Part shown: piece by piece, positions 45,660 to 57,605 of the stretch
Numbering within the stretch: the first letter of the stretch is position 1
How the letters are laid out: each line of letters begins with the position of its first letter
DNA from: Novakomyces olei
Taxonomy: Eukaryota > Ascomycota > Novakomycetes > Novakomycetales > Novakomycetaceae
Assembly: GCA_016906335.1 (NCBI GenBank)
Contig: JADEYG010000012.1
Coordinates: 248,001 to 312,000 of the forward strand
Length of the DNA stretch: 64,000 nucleotides
Reading direction: 5' to 3'
The notes under the pieces: generated by a model
Database searches by the model: none
What the model was told of the DNA's origin: nothing
Seen by the model: the letters and a program-made list of their open reading frames with translations, nothing else
Position numbers and translations under genes: made by a program

Positions 45660-47164
45660 ATGCAAAAACTAAACACGCGTAGGCGCGACTATGTCGCTTT
45701 GGCCGTCGGATTGGGTCTCGTTATATTGGAAACGGCCGCTCGATTTGCAGCAATATGCTTGCCTGGCAACTTGTACGATGCGCTTTACCGTCTTTCGCAG
45801 CACATCACGCTCTTTTTCCGGAAGCAGTCGATCCCTGCAAACTCGTATGAAAAAGCTCTTCATGATGCTCCCAATTTCCAGTCTCTGGCGGGTATAGCTG
45901 GGTACGATGCTCAGTTTCATGTAGTGCAAACGGCAGATGGGTACACGCTAGGAATCCACAGAATTTGTGCGCCAAGGACTGGATCTTCCGATGGAGACGC
46001 AAATGCAAATGGCGCTTTAAATGCGATAAGATACTACGCAAACGGATTTGGGCCAGATGAATCGGAATCGAGTGGAGGTATTAGTGCAAGCGGCGATGGC
46101 AATGGAGATTGCGATGCTCGTGCCAATCACGCGCCTAAACGGAGGCGAGTAGCCTACCTCCACCATGGACTAATGATGAACTCGGAGGTTTGGATCTGTA
46201 ATATTAAACGGGAGAATTGCCTTGCTTATCGTCTCGTTGACGAAGGCTATGACGTTTGGGTATGCAATTTAATAATATGCAATTATTTGCTTTTTTATTT
46301 TTGTACTTTCCTATTAACAATCAGTTTGGCAACAATCGTGGCAACAAGTATGGGCGCAAGCATCGATACTACTCACCCAGCTCACAAGAGTTTTGGAATT
46401 TTTCTATCGACGATTTTGCCACGGGTGATATTCCAGCCACGTTGGATTACATTAGGGAAATGACGGGCGAGCAAAAAATCAGCTATATCGGATTCAGCCA
46501 GGGGACAGCTCAGGCTTTCGCTTCTCTCAGCTTGGGAAACCATGTTGCCGCTAAAATTGATGTCTTTATCGCTCTTGCGCCAGCAATGTCCCCTAAAGGA
46601 CTACGAAGCGGGTTTGTTAATGCTTTAATAAAGTCCTCGCCTTCAGCACTTTACCTTCTTTTTGGTCGTAAATCGCTTCTTCCCTCAACTACATTTTGGG
46701 AGACGATTATGTACCCGCCCATGTTTGTGCGAATCCTTGATTTGAGCCTGTACTATCTGTTTGACTGGCGATGTGAGAATATGTCACTTACACAAAAGCT
46801 CGCCGCCTATGCTCACCTCTATTCGACAACTTCAGTAAAGTCTCTTGTTCATTGGTTCCAAATAATCCGGTCTGGCCGGTTTCAAATGTATGATGATGTC
46901 GTTTCACTTTCAATGTCTGTGACAAACTGGAACAAGCATTATGTACCGGTTTTGTTTCCTACTAGAAATATCAGTGTGCCTGTTAAATTAGTATATGGTG
47001 GAAGGGACAGTTTAGCTGACATAAATGCGTTATTGAGAGAATTGCCGCCCGCGACAGAAGTAACGTGTGTCGATCATTATGAGCATATTGATATGTTATG
47101 GGCTGATGACGTGGAAGTGTGCGTAATACCTCATGTTTTGGCTTATTTGAAGCAAGTGAAATAG
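45660..47164 (+). CDS. Acid lipase/sterol esterase-like alpha-beta hydrolase
   Basis: Two exons (45660-46259 and 46325-47164) join in phase and give 479 residues. After a basic start (MQKLNTRRRDY) comes an N-terminal membrane anchor (VALAVGLGLVILETAARFAA). The abhydrolase-associated lipase region starts with LAGIAGYDAQFHVVQTADGY. The oxyanion-loop motif is LHHGLMMNSEVW. The nucleophile elbow is YIGFSQGTAQAF (catalytic Ser), the acid is in YGGRDSLAD and the histidine in DHYEHIDMLWADD. This is the family of yeast Tgl1, Yeh1 and Yeh2, which hydrolyse steryl esters on lipid droplets or at the plasma membrane. A Gly/Ser/Asp-rich insertion of about 40 residues before the oxyanion motif is unusual. 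Substrate is not determined. Confidence 0.9.
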
Positions 47165-47685
47165 GGGTTTGGATACTTTTGATTTATTTAATTTAAATTT
47201 ATTCAATTTAAGTTTATTCAATTTATTTCTTTTTTCATTTCATTTGTTTGATTTATGACTTTGGGTGAAATTGATTTGGGGAAAGGTCCGGTATTGGACG
47301 GCGTAACCTGCGCTTTAATTGTTTGAAATCTATATTTTATTGGAAAAAGCAAGCAGGATATTGTATTCACTTGTACAATCCACATTGGGCTGCTCGTGAA
47401 GTATGTATTGTGGGACTTTTAATGATTTAAAAAGTTGCATCTGTTAGTGGACCAGTGGTGTAACATTATAATCTGAACGTTTTAATGAGAGCAACATTTA
47501 ACCGTAGAAAATACAAGGTTTAGATGGTAGATGTACGCGATGATACGAAGAATAATAAAACTGGTGCGCACAATGTTTTTCATATTACAAGAATGGGGTT
47601 AAACGCAGAAGGAGGGCGTACGAGATTGATCATAGCAAACAATTAAACACTAACAGGCAACAGATCAGACTCGAATATTATCGAG
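47165..47685. other. Spacer between convergent lipase and con-10-like genes
   Basis: AT-rich 3' flanks. Short TTTATTCAATTTA-type direct repeats lie at about 47185-47225. No gene recognised. Confidence 0.5.
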
Positions 47686-48054
47686 CTACTCATCGTCCTC
47701 GAGTCTCCCATATCCAGAGCTAGAGCCACCATTGCGACCAGCTTCTCTTGCAGGATGGTCACCTGGCTTGAAGCTGCCACTCGATGCATGACCTCCTTTG
47801 AAAAAAACATCGGCCTGAAAGTAGCTTTGGATCAATTATTTGATGAGTAGACGAAAAGAAAAAATGATAACTAATTATTTAGTCATAATTGGCGAGACTA
47901 TTTAACTCGATTAACAATCCTCTTACCTGAACATCCCGATCAAAGCTGGCAAACCTATGATTAGATCCTACAGTTTGACCACCTTTGCAGGCGATATCTT
48001 CAACCTCGTCGCGAGAAGGTTAGCGAAATTTCCAGGGTTCGTGTTTGTCGACAT
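47686..48054 (-). pseudogene. con-10: con-10-like (conidiation/stress) gene with an apparent one-base frameshift
   Basis: Two exons are seen: 48054-47927 and 47814-47686, with a GTAAGA donor and a CTTTCAG acceptor. The start ATG reads MSTNTNPGNFAN, as in con-10 proteins. The downstream frame reads RDEVEDIACKGGQT, HRFASFDRDVQ, then ADVFFKGGHASSGSF and ends GYGRLEDDE. The two parts are in different frames: after GCTAACC one base is missing (near 48020-48027), so the ATG frame runs into TAG about 20 codons later. The exon lengths sum to 257, one short of a multiple of three. There is no room for an intron at that point. Con-10-like proteins are small hydrophilic proteins induced by light, conidiation or stress in filamentous fungi. 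Either the gene is broken, the assembly has a one-base error, or translation starts elsewhere. Confidence 0.7.
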
Positions 48055-49763
48055 AATGGCTCTCAAGTATTGATTGATTTTGCCTTTTATTGCAATTCAA
48101 GAGCAAAATTGATGTAGACATACGGCGAAAAAGATTGCGTGTTTATAGCAGAGCGCTCACGGGCCGATAGAACGTCGCATGCAGCCATTACCCAATCGCC
48201 TCATCAATTACCACCGAATGCTGTCATTTAACATCGTTTAAGGTGCCATATTGTGTGCTGTAGAGCACTTGTGAAAGCGTCATGATTGTATAGACAAATC
48301 AAGCGCCATTACTCCCCTTTCACCAACGTATTGTCTCGATAAAGTTGAGCCCTGCCTCGATATGTCGTTGGCAGTAATATTTGCGACTCGAAAGGATACT
48401 GGTTGCGTCATTACTCGACCCTACGTATTCCATAAAAGTGGAGCACATAATTTTGCAATAATATTGTAATGCAATTTGCTTGGCTGGATATAATATTTTG
48501 GTTAATAAATAAAATATAATAAACAGGAAAACTAGCCCTAGCGCGACCTAGAGCAATTTCACGCGGAGCCGGGATTACGGCGTACTACGTAAGACTGTTA
48601 TCGAGAAACGTTTATGGGCGATACGTAAAACTGGACGATGCGTAACATTAGTTTATTTTTCCAGTGCAAGTTTGTAGCGCAAGTCCTGTGTGCAGATGAC
48701 GGGCGAGCTTGACATGCCCTTTCCCTGCTCTCGATTCCTGTAATGCGTTTAAATATAAAATTGAACTGCTAAAAGTTCAGAATTGTAGCAATTTGGGTTT
48801 GCAAAAGACAGTATAGATCTCAGCTTTCCGGGAATAATGGAGACATTTTAGATATGGGAAAGGGATTTGTGTTTAAACGAACTTATTTCGGCTCTGCGAT
48901 ACCGATCAGATAAAAAGGTGGTGTCTTTCAAACCTTTTCACAGCATCAACGATTAGACAAGTTTAATTATGTTGGCAAATAGGTTTGGTCGTCTGATATA
49001 TAGGAGACACTTTAAAGATGCTTGCTTACAAAATATACTTTAGAAGAGACTTTATATAGAGATACTTTGAAGAGACCATTAGACTTGAAAGCTACATACA
49101 AAAGTTACTTTATACAAACGATTATTTTTACAAGAGATACTTGAAAGATAATTTCCATACACAGACATTTTATATACACGTTAGACACCAATTACTTTTT
49201 GTTTTCTGTATACTCTGTATACTCTTTATTCTCTGTATACTCTGTATTCTCTTTATTCTCTGTATACTCTGTATTCTCTGTATACTCTGTATTCCTATAC
49301 TTTATATACTCTGTTCTCGACATACTTTCTTTGTATACTCTGTATTCCTCTACTTTATTACTCTGTACTTTATACTCTGTATTCCTCTACTTTATTTAAT
49401 CCCTACCTCGTAATCGTTTTGTAATGTATGGATGGATGGCGTATATAACAGCAAAATAAAACGCCAATCAAGCAGCAAGATCCATACTGTATACATTCAT
49501 ACACACACCACCGCAGTCGAGCCAGAGAGGAAACGGCCTTGCGGTGGCGAATTGGCGCACACGGCTTGGCGGCACTGCGAACGGGGTGTGCTGCTTTGAT
49601 CTGGTGCGGCTCTGCCGCCCGACTCTTCCTCGGCTCCAGTTCCCGCTGACAGCAGTCGCTCCTTTGATCAGTAATCGAGTAGGGAAACGGCCGACTTCTA
49701 CTGTAAAGTGCCACTACTCTATGTGTATGAACGAGTCTAACTTTAGGACTGTCTCTTTGGTCA
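48055..49763. other. Long non-coding stretch upstream of the RhoGEF gene
   Basis: This 1.7-kb stretch has no convincing exon. From about 49010 to 49140 it holds degenerate AGAGACTTT/GATACTTT-type repeats. From 49200 to 49400 it is a CT-rich array of CTGTATACT and CTCTTTATT-type units. The open frames there (CILCILFIL type) come from the repeat. It may contain the promoter and 5' leader of the RhoGEF gene or an unknown non-coding RNA. Confidence 0.45.
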
Positions 49764-52700
49764 ATGGCACCCACACCGGGGCACGTGCACGCGGTGCCTC
49801 GACGGCAGGCAAGTATGCCGCTGAAACTCTCGGATCCAGATTCTGGCCGGCAGCAGCACGCTAACCAGGCACCTGCCCGTGCGCAAAGGAATCCGTCTGC
49901 TCTGCAGCCAATGACGCAGTCCGCAGATGCGGGCAGTCCCGCGTTTACATTTCCCGCTCGGTCAATGAGTATGAACAATGCTCAGCAGTTTAATGAGCCT
50001 CAAAGTATGTGCACACGCTCGTGGATTTGTGGGTCGCTGCCTGACAAATTTGGGTTTTGTTTTATCTTTGATCTTTTGTTTTTGTTTTCATTCTTATCTG
50101 TTTTTATTATTTGTTTTTTTGATCTGTTTTATTTGTTTTTTTATCTGTTTTATTTGTTTTTTTATCTGTTTTATTTGTTTAATTCTTTGGAGCAATCATC
50201 CGCCTATGCCTTGCATGGCTTGCAATAGTATGGAGATTGGCTGTCATACATTTCCAGTTTTCTTGGACCGTTTTCCGCCGTGTGTAAATACGGGCTATCT
50301 GTTGAGAGCATACTTCTTTTTTCCTTTCGTTTTGTCTACTAATGGCTTTGCTTTGTTCTATTTTGTTTTGTTTTGTTTTGTTTTGTTTTATTTTGTTCTG
50401 TTTTGCTTACTATTTATCTCTACTTAACCCTTTCTACTGTCGCTGACTGTGAATTAGCTCGTAATCGACCGCCTTTCCCAGACAGTAGTCATACCTCATA
50501 CACGACTCCCCACAGCGGGAACGGGTCCAGCCATGCACCGCATGTTTCCCGGATTCCCTACTCTTATACCGACGTTAGAGCTTCCAGTTTTTCTGCTGGT
50601 AGCACGAGTAACACTGCCGGCAATGCGGGCAGGAAGATGTCTATGGACAGTGCAATTACACGCAGTGGCTCTCGTGAATCTCGAGAACGAGTTGCGTCAA
50701 TGACAGGTTTAAACTCTCCTCATTCAAACTCTATGGTATCTGTGCGGAGACCGAGTCTTCTGCCCGGACTGTCTTCCGCTTCTTCGACTATATACACAAC
50801 TTCCAAGAGGGCTCCACTCGTTTGTCCCGCTCTTGTTTCGCGAGTGGCGTACGAGTTGCGGGCGCGTATTCACCTGGCAGACTATATAAAAGACGGATTA
50901 ACGTACAAGGATTCCTTTAGGGGCTGCGATGCTGTTGATACTATAGCGTATATAATAAAAACGACAGATCGGAATCTCGCTCTGCTGCTCGGCCGAGCAT
51001 TGGACGCGCAGAAGTTCTTTCATGACGTCACTTATGATCACAGGCTAAGAGACTCTGTGACCGAAGTATACCAGTTTCGTGATTCTATTCAGCCGTTTGG
51101 CGAAGAGAGCAGTTTTGATGATCATCGAATAACTCTGCCAAGTAAAGGCACAGCAGCCGGCTCCAGTTCGGGTCTGGCAAACCTTGGCTCGACTGCTTTA
51201 CAGAATAATTATATCAGCGCCAATGCAAACAATAATGCAAACAATAATGCAAACAATAATGCAAACAATAATGCAAACAATAATGCAAACAATAATGCAA
51301 ACAATAATGCAAACAACAACGCAAACAATATTGCAAACAATATTGCAAGCAATATTGCAAGCAATAATACAGGTCTCAACAGTGCCAGTGCTCATACTTC
51401 CGCCCAGCCGGAAGAGTTTGCTACAAAAAGGTCGGGCAATGCGTCACGTGGCCACCATCAGGGCAGTGGTGGCGGAACTGCCGGGCTCAGTGACGATGGG
51501 CTGCCGAACGGAGTCTTTACGCTGCTGACAGAGTGCTATTCGCCTACATGTACTCGCGACCGGCTCTGCTACTCGATAGCCTGCCCTCGGCGACTGGAGC
51601 AGCAAGCCCGGCTGAACATGAAACCTCAGCCTGGGCTTAAACGTGAGGGCTCCAGAGCCAGTTTGAACGGGCTGGATGACGCTACAGAGTCGTCAGAGCA
51701 AAGGCTCTGGATCAATACTGTCCCGAAGGACGTTGTGGACAGTGTGGATGAGGACGAGAAGCGGAGGCAGGAGATTATCCATGAATTAATATACACTGAG
51801 CGAGACTTTGTCCGTGATCTCGAGTACCTGCGAGATTTCTGGATAAAGCCGTTGCGTGGCTCGACCATTATCCCGGAGCAGAGACGAGATAAATTTTTAC
51901 GTACAGTCTTTGGCAATTCTATGGAGATCCTTAGTGTTAATATGAGACTGGCTGATGCGCTGACAAAGAGGCAGCATGCCAGGCCGGTTGTTCATACTGT
52001 AGCGGACATTTTTTACGATTTTATACCCAGATTTGAGCCTTTTATCCGCTACGGGGCCAATCAGTTGTATGGCAAGTACGAGTTTGAGAAGGAGAAATCG
52101 AGCAATCCCGCTTTTGCCCGGTTTGTGGGGGAGACGGAGCGGCTTAGGGAGAGTCGCAAACTGGAGCTCAATGGCTATCTGACTAAACCCACGACTCGTC
52201 TGGCGCGGTACCCTCTGCTTTTGGAAGCAATTAAAAAGCACACGGCCGATGGAAATCCTGACAAGGAGGATATAGTGGGCGTTGTTGAGCGGATCCGCTC
52301 CATTCTGGCACGGGTCAATGTCGAGTCTGGTAAATCGGAGAACAGGTTTAACTTAATCCAGCTGAACCAGCAGCTGCAGTTTAAACCGGGCGAGTATTAC
52401 GACCTGCAGCTATTGGAGCCCGGGCGTGAGCTTATCTTTAGAGGAACCTTGAAGCGACGTAACGTGGGCTCAAGCAATTCGAGCGATACGAGTTCAGATC
52501 TGCAGCTGTTTCTGTTTGATCACGCTTTGGCCTTTGTGAAGACTAAAGTCGTTTCCAAACGTGAAATTTACAGAGTATACCGCCGGCCGATCCCGCTCGA
52601 GTTTTTGATTCCGACCCAGTATGAGGACGTTGCTGGCAGCGGTGGCAGCAGCGGCAGCATCAACACTCACCACCACAATACGGGCTCAAGTGGGGGTCTC

Positions 52701-54351
52701 AGTGGGGGTATTGCTGGTGCCGGTGGGGGTTCCGGTGGGGGTTCCGGTGGGGGTGGGGGTAGTAATGGTCTAAGTAATACTGCCAGCACCGTTACTGGTT
52801 CTTCGTCAAATTCGGTTGTGACGAAAAACTCGCTCGCTAAACGGCCCTCGTCCTCGCTGCTTCCGGGCTCAGGCAAGTTTAGCAATGGAGAAATATCGAG
52901 CGGGAAGGGTTATGCGGTAACGTTTACCTACCTTGGCCGGCATGGGTACAATCTTACGCTCTACGCCACGACTTATGTGAGCCGGAAAAAATGGCTTGAG
53001 CATATTGAAAAGCAGCAGCGAGTGCTGCAGGACAAGCATGCAGTTTTTCAAAATGTGCTCGTCAATGAAAAGTATTTTATTGGCAGCAACAAGGTTAATT
53101 GCACTGCATCGTTTGGTATGGCAGCTTTATCTAGTTTTATTTAGCCATTATTTATTTTTATTTTTATTTTTATTTTTATTTTTATTTTTATTTTTATTTT
53201 TATTTTTATTTTTATTTTTATTTTTATTTTTATTTTTATTTTCGTTCTAACAAACAGATGGAGGTCGGCGGCTCGTGTTTGGAACAGACAATGGCATATA
53301 CGTAGCAGACAGACGGCCTCATACAAGCACGAAAACAATGCCTGAGCGTGTTCTTGCAGTTACAGGAGTAACACAGGTCGATGTAATTGAAGAGTATTCA
53401 ATGCTGCTTGTCCTTGCTGATCGGACGCTCTACTCTTACCCGCTTGATTCCCTCGACCCAGAGGACAAGACGTTGTCGAACAAGCGTGGCCGGAAAGTAG
53501 CAGGTCACACCAGTTTTTTCCGGGCCGGTGTGTGTGCGGGTTCAGTGCTGGTTTGTGTGGTTAGGAGTTCCGTCTTGAACACAACGATCAAAGTGCTGGA
53601 GCCAGTGGAAAACCCTGCCATGAACAGACGCAAGCCGGCCTTTAAAAAGCTGCTCGCTGGCGGTCAGGATCCATTGAGGGTCTACAAGGAGCTCGGCATG
53701 CCGGCAGAGAGCACGTCTATTCATTTCTTGAAGAAGACGCTCTGTGTAGGTTGCACAAAAGGCTTTGAGGTAGTAAACCTGGAGAAACTGGAGACCCAGT
53801 CTCTCCTCGATCCGGCAGACACGTCGCTTGAGTTTGTAGAGAAACGGGAGAACGTTAAGCCGCTGGCAATTTACCGTCTCAACGGTGAGTTTCTCCTGTG
53901 CTATAGCGAGTTTGCGCTGTATGTAAACAAGCACGGGTGGCGGACTCGACCAGAATGGTTTGTAACGTGGGAGGGAGTGCCACAGGGCTTTGCCCTATCG
54001 TATCCATACATTATTGCCTTTGAGCCCTCCTTCATCGAGATTCGGCACGTTGAAACGTCGCACCTGGTTCAGGTTATTACTGGGGCAAATATACGGCTGC
54101 TTGCGGACGGGCGTGGGACGATCGGCGAAGGCGGAGAGATCCTTTATGCCTGCGACGACAAGTCTTCTTCCGTCCATGGAGGCAGCAGTATCATTTACTC
54201 CCTTATTATGACAGGCAATTCACGCGTGCTCCCAGGGATGCATAATAACCCGCTAAGAATCTCGTCAATGCCCTCGCCTCTGGCATCACCCACTTTTTCT
54301 CCACCGGGGCAGCCTGAAAGTGCAGGAAAGCAAGTGGGGAACCGGCTCTAG
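49764..54351 (+). CDS. ROM2: Rho guanine-nucleotide exchange factor (Rom2/Rgf type)
   Basis: Three exons close in phase: 49764-50004, 50458-53115 and 53258-54351 (1330 residues). Domains in order: a Ser/Pro-rich leader; DEP at about 208-285 (LADYIKDGLTYKDSFRGCDA); an Asn/Ala tract; DH at about 515-700 (RQEIIHELIYTERDFVRDLE, then LNGYLTKPTTRLARYPLLLE); PH at about 730-955, interrupted by a Gly/Ser/His-rich insertion; and CNH at about 967-1290 (RLVFGTDNGIYVAD, then RVLAVTGVTQVDVIEEYSML). This layout is that of budding-yeast Rom1/Rom2 and fission-yeast Rgf1-3, which load GTP on Rho1 and feed the cell-wall integrity pathway and glucan synthase. Both introns are T-rich with repeats (TTATCTGTTTTATTTGTTTT and TTTATT units). 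An upstream first exon cannot be excluded. Confidence 0.93.
51229..51370. repeat. Coding 12-bp repeat (Ala-Asn-Asn-Asn) in the RhoGEF gene
   Basis: The unit GCAAACAATAAT repeats about nine times, then decays to GCAAACAATATT and GCAAGCAATATT. It encodes a tract of Ala-Asn-Asn-Asn, then Ala-Asn-Asn-Ile and Ala-Ser-Asn-Ile, between the DEP and DH domains. The frame is preserved because the unit is a multiple of three. Confidence 0.95.
53148..53242. repeat. TTTATT hexamer array in the last RhoGEF intron
   Basis: About 16 copies of TTTATT fill most of the 142-nt intron between the PH and CNH exons, just before the CTAACAAACAG acceptor. Confidence 0.95.
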
Positions 54352-55733
54352 TCTTTGGGAGGTTTATATACAGTATTATTGATAAAAGCTGGGTTAAAGA
54401 CGGAGGGGAAATTAATAAATTTGAATGGTCGCTTTGTAGTACATCGGCGGTACAGTCTGTGCGGATTGCGCTGTGGTATTTATGCTCACGATATCGGTAG
54501 TGGGAGATACAACCGTGTGGCTGTCGTAGAGTATAGCGCAACGATCACGATTATGTCGTCATTTTTATTCTTTTTATTTTGCCATGTTTTTATCTGGACT
54601 TTTGTTCATGTTGTTTTGATTGCTTTTACTCGGTCTCTTTTCTGCTGCTAATGATCTTTGAACTGAATTATTAAACTGAATTATTTAACCTGAATTATTT
54701 AATCTGAATTATTTAAACTGAATTGTTTAAACTGAATTGTTTAAACTGAATTATTGAACTGAATTATTTAAACTGAATTATTAAACTGAATTAATGATTT
54801 TTAAGAATTAGTTTTAAATAAATTGAAAGAGTGGACAATGTGTACAATGCCGTTTCGGCATGCAATCATGCAATACTCTAATCGACTCGTGCATCCGTAC
54901 AAGTTTCAAGGTTATGCTTGTATCAACAACTTTTTGTCCGCAAACGTAGTATTAATCTTATTCTCTCGTATTGCATTGTAGTGATTTTTTCTTTTATCCA
55001 AGTTCGAGTAAATACTTTGAGCGGCGGAAGATTAAACCTCTGCATTGTTGCAAACACTACTTGTTTACGCATTTCTTCACTCACCCCGGTTAGACTGATT
55101 TCGCAAATGATTGAATTGACTGTGAAAATAAGGTACCATTAAAAATCCGTAAAAATTGGACAAAAATCCAAGTAAAACCCATTAGAAAGTAGGCAAGAGA
55201 CTAGACAGCCACCAACAAAGTTAAGATTCAGCCAGCTCGGAAAATTTCAGTCTACTGTCACGTGGCAATTCATCGATCGGAAACTCGAAGACGGTGAAAT
55301 ATACGTTTAAGGTTTGCGTGGGATGATATACTCCATATTAAAGTTTGAGAGTCCGAATATGGAAATGACTGATTATACTGCTTCTTTATAAAATAAAGAG
55401 GCCATTTAACCTCTAATGTTTGATACTGTTGGCTTTTCGTCCGAGTTTGGCCGTGTCATCGGCTTTCACATTAATATTGGTCACACCTTTTGCAGATCCG
55501 ACTGTTTGTTTGGGTAAATAAGCGCACAAGGCAATGAAGGGTTGAGGGAGCCGCAAAACGAGAAAGCAAGACAGCATGTATAAAACGGTTGGACAGGAAA
55601 CAAAAGGAACATAAAAGTCAAAAGCTGAAATTAAAGAGAATATCAGAAGCACATTATAGCATTATTAAATAATTAAACAAAAATTAATAAAGCAGCGGCC
55701 TTTCAGATTGTCGATATTAAAAGGAATAGGTGA
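54352..55733. other. Spacer between the RhoGEF and ZIP genes
   Basis: This 1.4-kb stretch has no firm gene. About ten degenerate copies of a CTGAATTATTTAAA-like unit lie at 54660-54795. On the minus strand, 55652-55413 holds an open frame ending TNINVKADDTAKLGRKANSI, preceded by a CCAAACAAACAG acceptor-like site. It could be the last exon of a small gene, but nothing confirms it. The 3' part must contain the ZIP promoter. Confidence 0.4.
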
Positions 55734-57605
55734 ATGGCAAAAATGCTTTTCGCATTCATCGTTTTCCTGCTATTAGAAGCCTCAAAAGTTTCAGCTCTCA
55801 GCTCAGCCAACGAGGAGAGATTTGCTCTCAACTTGAGCGCATCCTTGCTACAACCGACGCTAAACGCTTCCGCACAAAGCTCAATCTGCCGTCGAAATGA
55901 CTTTATAAGCGAATCGGCGGCAGCGAATACAATTAATTTGCAAATGGCTGTACATGAAGGAGAACACGACTTGAATGCGTGCCATTGGCATAATGAAGTC
56001 TAGTATGCTCAACACTGAAATGCTCTTTATGTTTGATTTGTCCTTTTCAATTATTACTCACTGTCGTGCTCAATGTCCTTGCTGCAAGCAACGACATACG
56101 ATTATTGTCACTGTTTTTCAAAATACTGGCATTTAGTCTTCGAATTATACTTTATTAATTGTGTGTTTTATATTTTTTATGCTAACCAATCGTACAGTTA
56201 CTGTAAAGAAACGGCCGTCGAGGTAAAAGACTGCAGTCTTGTACGATCAGTGTCTAAAATTCCTTTGCGAATTGTCGCTACAGTTGTAGTTTTGCTTACG
56301 AGTGCAATAGCAATTTACCTCCCTATTGGTGTCAGGCGATGGTCCTACTTTTCAGAGAATAGCATTATCTATATCATATTTTCACAGTTTGGAACTGGGA
56401 TAGTGCTTTCAACGGGCCTTGTACACTTATTCACACACGCCCAAGAGACACTGGACAACGATTGTGTTAAAAAGTACATCGATTACGATGCTACAGTGGG
56501 CGCAATTGTTCTCTGTGGGATTTTAATCTCTTTTCTAGTGGAATATTCGCTGCATCGAAAGCTTGATTGTACTGGGAAGCAAGATTCTTGCTGTCAGGGC
56601 GGCGCAGTATCGATACATTCGAATCTCAATAATGAAAACTTGGGCAAAAGTAGTGGGTCAAATGGCAGCTTTAACGGGCGGCCGCGTCAATTGCTGAAAA
56701 ATGCCAAGCACGACGGGAGACGAAACAATAAGAATGATGACAGTAACGACGATAGTAGAACCGTTTGCAGCACAAGCAATTGGCAATCAGTCGTCTCCAA
56801 ATCTAAAGACACCGTGTCAGATTCTGATAGCATTGCTAAAACTGATTGCCAAATTAGGCAGACGCAAGTTGATTTGACAAACGGTCTATTTTCCGAAAAC
56901 AGTAACGAAACTTGTTCGAGCCTGCAAAACTCTGGTCCTATTTTCGAAAGCATTGAGAAAATGGAGATGGAAGAAAAGGCTAACAGTAAAAGCACATATA
57001 GAAATTGCACAGCTCCGACTCCGGACCGACCAGATCTTGAAAAAGCCATCGCATCCACAGACAGCTCAGATTATAACAATGACGACCCTGACTTGATAAT
57101 ACCAGCGGCTGCAAAACATAAACAAGCACTTGAAGTTTTGGTTCTGGAGGCGGGGATAGTCTTTCATTCAGTTATAGTCGGACTTACGCTGGCCGTTACG
57201 AACAACGAAATGTTTACAAAGTTGTTTATAGTTATAATCTTCCATCAAATATTTGAAGGATTTGCCCTGGGCAGTAGAATAGCTACAGTGCCTCTTCACG
57301 CCATGCGAATGACCAAAAAGCTGATAATGTGCATTGCTTTCTCTGTTACTGCTCCGCTCGGAATGGCCATTGGACTAGGTGTTATGCGTGTTTATAATGC
57401 AAATGACCCAGCAACAATTATTGCCATTGCTACTCTCGACGCTCTCAGCGCGGGGATTCTTATCTGGGTGGGGATAGCGGAAATGCTGGTTCCGGAATAC
57501 TTACACGGGGGCCTGCAAAAGTGCTCAATGGGGACTTTAACAGTCGCTCTAGCGTCTGTTTGTGCGGGGATAGCTTTGATGTCTTTCCTTGGGAAATGGG
57601 CCTAA
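55734..57605 (+). CDS. ZIP family zinc/iron transporter (Zrt type)
   Basis: Two exons (55734-56002 and 56198-57605) join in phase and give 558 residues. A signal-like leader (MLFAFIVFLLLEASKVSA) is followed by a lumenal or extracellular segment with ICRRND and a His/Glu-containing HEGEHDLNACHWHNE. Eight membrane helices are expected. The metal-binding helices are intact: helix 4 has VFHSVIVGLTLAVTNN and helix 5 has FHQIFEGFALGSRI. The C-terminal LDALSAGILIWVGIAEMLVPE is typical of fungal Zrt proteins. The cytoplasmic loop between helices 3 and 4 is about 190 residues, much longer than usual, and is rich in S, N and D rather than the His cluster seen in Zrt1. Substrate (zinc most likely) is inferred. 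Confidence 0.92.

Noticed and set aside
47900-48054. Intron (GTGGTC to CTAATCATAG) inside con-10 exon 1 to explain the frame change
   Set aside because: The sequence between these sites encodes conserved con-10 residues (KGGQT..NHRFASF), and removing it does not restore the frame.
49141-49413. Cys/Ile/Leu-rich frames that resemble a small membrane protein
   Set aside because: Produced by a CT-rich tandem repeat; composition shifts with the repeat unit.
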